64,000 bases of DNA from Marsupella aquatica (lineage: Eukaryota > Marchantiophyta): contig OZ316893.1 in assembly GCA_973895155.1 (NCBI GenBank), positions 25,544,001-25,608,000 on the forward strand. Direction: 5' to 3'. This document shows positions 56,215 through 64,000 of this stretch, piece by piece (position 1 is the stretch's first letter; the number at the start of each line of letters is the position of its first letter). A program made the translations under genes and the position numbers. The notes under the pieces are model-generated. The model did not search any database, had not been told where the DNA came from, and worked only from the letters and a program-made list of their open reading frames with translations.

Positions 56215-59200
56215 ATGGCGGGAGGAGAGTTGGAACTGCACGAGAAGCCCGCGGTGGCCGCAATTGGAGGCTGTAGTGGGGTAGGTAATCTGGGGCATGG
56301 GCCACTGAAGAATGGTTTCAAGGTGATGGCCCCTGCCGAAGTCTTGTTGCAGAGCGTGGGGGTGGACTCGAACGGAAATCTGAAGAGAAATGTGGAACAA
56401 CAACGGGGAAAGGCCACGGCGGAAGAGGTCGTCGTTGATAAAGGGGGGACGATTAAGGACACGGAATTGACGAAGCTAGTGGTAGACACGCAACAGGAGA
56501 AGGGGTTTTCCAAAAGACAGGTTCATGATTTGAAGGCGCTCTTGCAGGCCTTGACGTTAATCTCTCGGAACCTGCCTCTCCCGGGCGCGCTGTTGGGCGA
56601 AGTTCAATCCATCAGCGATCCTAAGAACGTCTCTGGGCGACAGAAGGGTGTCAATGGAGATATACAGGTTTCTTTCTGCACTCTTTGTCATGCTGGAGAT
56701 GTGGAATTAGGTTTCTGGAAGAATTTGCTGCCTCCTCTGTGAGAATTTGCAGAGGTTCAGGAGTCTAAATTATGGCCTGCTTTTGTTGGATTTACTGAGT
56801 GCATTCCGTCCCCATACCCTAACTTCTCTGCATAGGTTTTACGAAGGCTTTATAATGGCTTCATTAGTACGAGACTTGGAGTTCGCCCTCAAACGCTGGA
56901 AGGGTGCATAAGCCTCTTGTACTATAGGATTTTGGAAGTCTGCTTTAGATCGGCAACCTTTCCAATGACATTAATTAAAAGTGACGGAAGCCTTCATACC
57001 TTATCTACTGAGGGCATCTTTCACGGCTGCGTCCTGGGACGTGACCTCTGCTTCTCCATTGAAAGGGGACGATCGATTTGTAGCTCTTATAGCTGTTTGG
57101 GATTCAGATCTTGGTCGACCGGGGCTTGGGCATAGATCCTACGCGCTTCTACATCGCATTCTATATATTCATGGCTAAAATTTGTCTGCGTTTTTTCTAA
57201 CCCGGGTTAGAAAAAAATGATTTCTGTAATCTCGGGAGACGATGACCCCAATCAGCCTATCCTTCAGTACAGAGAAAAGTTTTTCTTGCTATGTTTCGCC
57301 AAAGCATCGTGCTTTGAGCCGTTCTTCCTCAAACAAGTATTTGACTTTGCAAATGTGACACCAAGTGTAAACGTCATGGTAGTCTGTCCCAATATCGAGC
57401 ATTAATTTGAAATTTTCCTGCTGATGCCAGTTTGGACATACTAGTACAACCTTAAGGTGGACTCGTCCATCACATTTGTCTGACGAAGCTCCTAGGGTTC
57501 GTTGAACAGGGCCCTACCTTAGTTCAAGCATGTTGCCTTTTACCTTCCCAAGGTAGATGTTCGAAAGAAGGGCAAAGGTGTGTTGACCTGGGTCAGATTT
57601 TTGATTGACAGGCATCTCAAAATGGAGAAGTGGACAACCATGAATCACACGAGGTTCCTACCCAAATCTCAAACGGGACGACACATTCCCCTCTGTTGGT
57701 GAAGGACAAGGATTTTGCAACATGTACCAGCGATTACGGGGTCATCAAAGGAAAGGGTACGGTTAGCATCAAGTAGAGTAGATTCCTTGTATATCAATGT
57801 GGTCTGTGTGATGGCCATTATCGCTCAAGAGGCAAGAAATTTCTGGCCATTACTTACCACTGTTTTGCTGCTAAGAGGAGATAAGGAAACAGGTTATAAG
57901 ACAAGTGGGTATGAAAGGAATATGGATAAACTTGCAGTCTTGTAGCTTTGCATTTCATTCCACCTTTACTCTACAGTTTCATTTTTTCAGTTGTGATGAC
58001 ATGAAAGAGGTGTTATCTATCGCAGGTGAGACAAACCATGTTCGAAGTGACAGCGAGAACAATGCTCTGCCATGTGCTTATATAGAAGATTCAGATGATG
58101 TCCTCAAGGTTCGCAACCCACCTTTAAACTTTTCACTAGATCCAGGTACAGCTATAGGCTGTTCGGCCTTCGTAAGTAGAAGGGAGCGTGTTCTGGGCCA
58201 TCAATACCAATCTGATTATTGTCTGGGACTCGCACAGGAGATTCACTTCTGTTTCGAATTTCTGCAGGTGGAAGTCTTTGAAGGTGATGCAGGGAAGCTT
58301 CTTACTGAGTTTGAGGACGCTGTCGCTGCACAGCGGCCACGCTTCATGTCAGCAGCAACCTTGAGGGAGGAGAAGGATCGCCGTGTTCAAAGTCAACTGG
58401 CGAATCGGATCCATGAGCTGGAAGGTAAGCGATTGCTCAGCGCCCCTGTAATAAATCCCTCGTTTCGGTTGTTTCGGGCTCAACGGGCTCTCACAAGATT
58501 CATATTAACCTTTGCTGCCTTGGCATAATGGGACAGATGTACAGACAGATGATAGTGAAGATGTTCTTCTCAAAAAGTTACTCGAGTCACATACTCTGAA
58601 GGTAAGTGATCCTTGCCCATTCTAAGACAAAAGCAATAGGAGAAATGGGTAGGGACCTCCACTGTTGCAGCTATTTGGACCACTCTCGGTCTTGTCTGTT
58701 GTCAGGAGCTTATATTACTGCCTTGCTAAACTCCATCGTCCCCCATTGGCAATTGATGAATACCTCATCATTTGCCATATGCCTCATTCTTTTATGGAGA
58801 ATTGTTTCCTTTACTGCTCGTATTCTTTTCCCGAGTCTCTTGATTACTGGGTGTCAATAGCTTCCGCCCTTTTGGCCCTTTCTGCACTTCTTGGCACCTT
58901 GTCTTCCACGGGAGATACGCTAGGCCGCGATCACGGATTCCAAACCATATCGTTTGATCTTCAAAAATTGCAAATATCCAGCCTTGTCTTTTGGCCAAAG
59001 AAGATATGTGCTATTTTTTAGGCTGTTAACTCCCACCTTTCCTCCAGTGTATCTACATTGGATTAAGACTTACGTGCTTTTCTCCCTTGGTGTATGGAGC
59101 AGCTATTAGGTCTACAAATGAAAGTCCGAACAGAGGTGGTCGCTGAGCTGCATTTGCGAGAGATGTGTGCACGGCCAGATACAACTCTGTTTGACTGGGG

Positions 59201-62200
59201 CCTCATGCGCATCCGAAGGCCTACGAGTTCTCCGTCCGGGTTTGATGCTTCTGTTATTGCTGGTGTCCCTCCAACGGATTCTGATGAAAGACTCCGTAGG
59301 AAAAGAAAAGCAGAGGTTTGTGTCTTTTCCTGATTGATACAATACAAGTTGGTCCCGTTGAAGGTGCCTTGTCGAAAGGTTCTAGCGACAGATAACCGAG
59401 TATTCTCTTTCTGTTTACAGAGACAAAGAAGGATGGAAGAAGAAGAGAAGGCAAGGATTACCACGCGAAAAAGGAAGTTTTTCAATGAGTTGCTGAACCT
59501 AGTCCGAGAATTTCAGTTGTATGGGCAAGCTGGTGCTAGGCGGCGGAAACAACGAAATGATGGTGTTCAGGTTGGGGCCCTCTCATTTCTTGATTAAGGT
59601 TACAGTGCACTCTAGTTTCTTTAATCTGTTTGGCTGTCAACTATGTTGCTGAAGAGTTTTTACTCGTGCATCTGACTCTTCTTCACTGCTTTAATACAGG
59701 CCTGGCATACAAAGCAGAGGCAACGAGTGTCACGGGCAGAGAGGTTGCGATTCCAGGCATTAAAAGCGGACGATCAAGAGGCTTACATGCGCATGGTGGA
59801 GGAGAGCAAGAATGAGCGCTTGACAACGCTTCTCTCAAAGACAGATGAGCTCTTACAGCGGCTTGGGGCCATGGTGCAGATCCAGAAAGATGCAGACCCA
59901 GAAGATAAATTGAAGAAGGAGAAAGTGAAGGACAAAGTCAAAGAGATAGGTCTAGAACCGTTGATTGGGAATTCCGGAGACAGGGAAGAAGCCAATGGCC
60001 GGGTGCCAGAGGAGATTGCCTCTAGGGCCATAGATGGTGAAAGTAGGATCCATGGCTCCAAGGAGGCAGTGTCTCCAGAAGCTGACGATGAAATGAGTGA
60101 TCCTGAGTTGGATGCTTCGGGAAAGAAAAGGGACTTAATGGAAGGACAACGCCAATACAACTCCGCTGTCCACTCTATTGAGGAGCAGGTCAGATCACGC
60201 TATATTTCAGGCTGTTGTGATTAATAGTTCATATCCCTCCGTCATGATGCGATGCTGAGTTCGTCCCTCGAGTGTCATTCCGGTTGCGACCACCTTCCTT
60301 TGAACCTGCATTCCTCTGGGAACGAGGCTCCTGCGTTCTTTGTATATTTTCAATTGGAAGAAGGGTCCCAGAGCTCATGCACAGGCACTCTGTCACTTTG
60401 AGTCTACTAACTTCGCAGGTGATGTGTCAATGAGATTGATAGATCTCCAAGGAGCCAGGCTGATCCGGGGAACAGAATAGAGAAATAGGAGTGAATACTG
60501 ATGATAAGAGCAACGTGTATGAATGAGAAGAGTCAACGTATTTCATATATATTGACCATTTGCATTTGTCATAAACTGACAGGTGACAGAACAGCCAGCA
60601 ATGTTGGAAGGTGGACAGTTGCGTCAATATCAGATTGAAGGCTTGCAATGGATGCTCTCACTCTACAATAACAATCTCAATGGCATTCTGGCGGATGAGA
60701 TGGGTCTAGGGAAAACTATTCAAACAATAGCCCTACTTGCTTATCTGATCGAACAGAAAGGCTTGCAAGGACCACATATCATCATCGCTCCAAAAGCGGT
60801 CTTACCTAACTGGGCACACGAGTTCAAAACATGGGCTCCAAGGTAATTGGGTGCTAATGACGGGCTCGTCGGTCTACAGTGTAGATTGCCTTTCGGTTGT
60901 CCAGTCAGGGTGACCACCTTATCCATAAATTAGATATCAGGGAAGAATTGTGCCTACTTGGTCTTTATATCTGGTGGAGCCTTTTTGAGCATATCTTCCA
61001 TAGCAGGTGGAAGAGTTTTTTTGTTTCGGTTGGGCATTGGAGTTTGGAACTGACGTTTGCATCTGTTTTGCATCGGCATTGGCCTCCTGATTTGAGCAAT
61101 ATAATAAATAAAATCTACTAGTATAACAAGACATGTCTGCTGTTTGTAGTATTGCAAAACACAATGCGATTTTTTACATTTCAAAATTGTTTGATGACAT
61201 GAAAGATTGTAGTCTCTCACTGGGGCTAAGAATTTCAGCTTTCGTCTGGGTAGTGAATTAATCTTACCGAAGTATACCACGGACTGAAGTCAATTATCTC
61301 GAAAACGTTGGACATGCAAGTTCTGGTGTCAATGAACAAGTATTTTGTTATTGCTTCTTCAGTATGGTGGCAGTGCTCTATGATGGACGAATTGAAGACA
61401 GGAAGGCTATGCGAGAGGAGTACTGCGATGAGACAAAGTTTAATGTCCTGGTGACTCACTATGATCTGATTATGCGGGACAAGGCATTCCTCAAGAAGAT
61501 TAGATGGCATTACATGATTGTCGATGAAGGGCATCGCCTGAAGAATCATGACTGCATGCTTTCCCGAACCCTTGTGAATGGGTAAGCTGTCATTGTCTGG
61601 TTAAGGCTACCATTGACACTTGCAATGGTACATTTGAATAGTCTGAATATTTTAAGAAGTGGAAGATTTATGGAGCATGAATGCCAATAAGCTACACTAG
61701 TGATCCGCCACCTGCTTCGTGTAGAAACTCTTGCTTGGTAAATGATGTTCCCTCAGCAGTGACAGAATCAAGATGTGCATTAGCTCAGATTTGTGGTGAT
61801 TTCTGTCTAATCTTGCAGGTACCACATAAGGCGACGGCTACTTTTGACCGGAACTCCGATTCAAAACAGCTTATCAGAGTTGTGGTCGTTACTGAATTTT
61901 TTGCTGCCAGCAATTTTTAATTCAAGTTCAAATTTTGAGGAGTGGTTCAATGCTCCCTTTGCCGACCGTTCAGAGGTGTCTCTTTCTGATGAAGAACAGT
62001 TGCTCGTTATTCGCCGTTTGCATCAGGTTGGAGCTCGTTCCTTACAAGTCAGGAGTATTTGGCTTGTGTAGGGCAGATGGAAGGTTTTATTGTTTTTTTA
62101 TCGAACATTGCGACATGTTGTCATATACTGAATGCGTTGGGAATGCTTTATGTCAGATTCGATTTTGTTCGCAGTCTGCCCATCACCTAGAAAGTATGAG

Positions 62201-64000
62201 TTGTTCCTTAGGTCCATTTTCATAGCCCTACGACACAGGGACAACAAGGTGCCATGTCCACCCTTTTCAATAATTGAATCAGGTTGGGCCTGTCCAGGGT
62301 GCAGTTGTCAAGTGGAATGCGCTCGGAAACATCTTACCTTGTATTTCTAAATTTTATATTCTGGCGAGAGTGTATTTAACACCATTTCTATTTTCATGGA
62401 TGAATTTTGAACCAGGTTATTCGCCCGTTTTTGTTGAGGAGGAAGAAGGCAGAGGTGGAGAAGTTCTTACCTGGCAAGACACAAGTCATTTTGAAGTGCG
62501 ATCTCTCTGCGTGGCAACGATTGTATTACCAGCAGGTCATAGATTCTGGGCGTGTGGGGCTTGACTCAGGTACATAATTGGCAAACACGATATTTGACTT
62601 GCCGGCTGTGCAGAGGAGCTGTATGCTTGTGATAATCTAGGCTAATAATAGGCGTCAGTCTTTTGTGAGATTTGCTTTTGAATTCTGTGTTTTTGGGGTG
62701 GGGTTGCGCGTTGCCGCATGGCGCACGTTGCCTTAAGTCATGTCGTGAAGTGTTGCAGCGCCTTTTTAGAGCAACATACGAACTTATCAAAGAAATGGTA
62801 CTTACTCTTCACAACGTTACAGGTTCAGGAAAATCACGTGGACTGCAGAATACTGCTATGCAGTTGAGGAAATGTTGCAATCATCCATTCCTCTTTCTGG
62901 AAGGAGGAGATTACAATTCTCGTTTGGGGAACCTTATTGTGAGGGCCTCTGGAAAATTTGAATTACTAGATCGCCTCTTGCCGAAGTTGCGGAAGACAGG
63001 GCACCGTGTCTTGCTATTTTCCCAAATGACTCGGTTAATGGATGTTCTGGAAGATTATCTGGAATGGCAGGGTTATAAGTATCTTCGCCTGGATGGCACA
63101 ACCAAGACCGAGGAACGAGGAACGCTTCTCAAGAAATTCAATGCGCCGGATTCTCCTTATTTCATGTTTCTTCTTAGCACCCGAGCTGGAGGGCTTGGCC
63201 TGAACTTGCAAACTGCAGATACTGTCATCATCTTTGATAGTGATTGGAACCCTCAGATGGATCAGCAGGCGGAAGACCGCGCGCATCGAATTGGGCAGAA
63301 GAAGGAGGTTAGGGTATTTGTTTTGGTTAGCGTGGGTTCCATTGAAGAGGAGATCCTGGAGCGGGCCAAGTCAAAGATGGGTATTGATGCCAAGGTCATT
63401 CAAGCTGGCCTGTTCAATACCACCTCCACTGGTAAGATTGCTTTATCGAGTCAAGACTCCGATTTGAAATGCTTTCTATCAAGTCTGGGAGAGAATGAGA
63501 TATGTATTGGACCCTTTCTTGGGTCTCTGAGGCAGGTCACTGCTTGGAGTTAAATAGAGTCACAGGTTGCAGTAGTATTGCACTTCATTGAACGAGGTGG
63601 TGCAATGTGTTGTATATATTTCAAGTTAGTCCGGAAGCTCAATCTCCTACCAGTGCTGTTTCTCTTGTACCATGTTTTTATGAAGCGGAAAATGATTTTA
63701 TGGGTATGCCATCCAATTTTCGACCTCTTTTTCATGTGGATCTTTCCAGTTACTTGAATTGACATTGCTTACAACTTTTCTGATTCAGCTCAAGAGCGGA
63801 GGGAAATGCTCGAGGAGATCATGCGCCGCGGGGCAGATGCTTTGGGAGCAGATGTTCCAAGTGAGAGAGAGATAAACCGTTTGGCTGCACGCTCTGAGGG
63901 AGAGTTCGAAGTATTTGAAGAGATGGATGAGATTAGACGGAAGGAGGAAGGGTACCGAGGAAGGCTAATGGAGGAATATGAATTACCTGACTGGGTCTTC
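56215..64000 (+). CDS. MINU/CHR12-CHR23-type SWI/SNF2 chromatin-remodelling ATPase (3' end cut)
   Basis: Exons: 56215-56667, 57612-57756, 58026-58108, 58268-58424, 58537-58601, 59103-59315, 59421-59570, 59700-60188, 60583-60842, 61363-61581, 61819-62026, 62416-62569, 62823-63431, 63789 to beyond the window. All are GT-AG and phase-consistent, giving 1139 residues so far. [19 protein letters not shown] (about 109) matches the N-terminal region of plant MINU proteins. An HSA domain for actin-related proteins spans about 373-450, with [18 protein letters not shown] following. The ATPase has GLGKT (626-630), the DEGH box (726-729), LTGTPIQN, and [11 protein letters not shown] ending at 1024. The SnAC domain begins at 1069 ([14 protein letters not shown]). 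The family uses ATP to slide or evict nucleosomes in plant SWI/SNF (MAS) complexes and affects growth and dormancy. All catalytic motifs are intact. The C-terminal tail lies outside the window. Confidence 0.93.

Noticed and set aside
55562-56305. 247-codon minus-strand open frame
   Set aside because: It lies opposite the GC- and purine-rich leader and first codons of the MINU-like gene. The product is Pro/Ser/Arg low-complexity and matches no family I know.
58605-59021. Open frames of 84 and 118 codons within the MINU-like gene
   Set aside because: They fall in an intron of the phase-consistent exon model and match no part of the family.

Overview
The window is nuclear DNA from a land plant. 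The evidence is a plant-type KNL1 kinetochore scaffold, a plant MINU/CHR12-CHR23-class SWI/SNF ATPase, a plant UBP6-type deubiquitinase that starts with the plant consensus, and two proteins with plastid-transit-like N termini. Introns are short to medium with GT-AG ends, and intergenic DNA is rich in degenerate tandem repeats. The retained MELT-like repeats in KNL1 and the single-exon UBP6 make a non-flowering plant (bryophyte or lycophyte) my best guess; this is weak inference. No prokaryotic, organellar or viral block was recognised, and no CRISPR array, rRNA or tRNA.

Layout. 1-10.8 kb: no recognisable gene, only several degenerate tandem duplications. 10.8-23.5 kb: three widely spaced minus-strand genes, each readable as a single exon: a plastid-targeted-looking universal-stress-protein-like (HUP) protein, phosphoribosylglycinamide formyltransferase, and UBP6. 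24.4-33.2 kb: repeat-rich. It holds a 53-bp satellite with an A-B-C higher-order structure, a second diverged array of that family, and dispersed elements with partner copies elsewhere in the window. 33.2-40 kb: a transposon-like block containing a long minus-strand coding remnant (36.1-39.75 kb) broken by in-frame stop codons but no frameshift. 40.5-50.6 kb: a foldback element and then KNL1 on the plus strand, for which I could build a self-consistent 17-exon, 1809-aa model. 50.6-54.9 kb: more tandem repeats, ending in a threefold repeated module with W-box-like and CCAAT sequences. 55-64 kb: the MINU-like ATPase gene on the plus strand, followed through 14 exons up to the SnAC domain and cut by the window end.

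The genes are not an operon or cluster. They share housekeeping and nuclear themes: purine synthesis, proteasome-linked deubiquitination, kinetochore assembly and checkpoint signalling, and chromatin remodelling. The strongest candidate for something new is the KNL1 central exon. It carries two different tandem repeat families, seven MELT-like repeats of about 43 aa and three units of about 108 aa built around SMTVSPQ-like cores, in a plant protein whose flowering-plant relatives are reported to lack recognisable MELT arrays.
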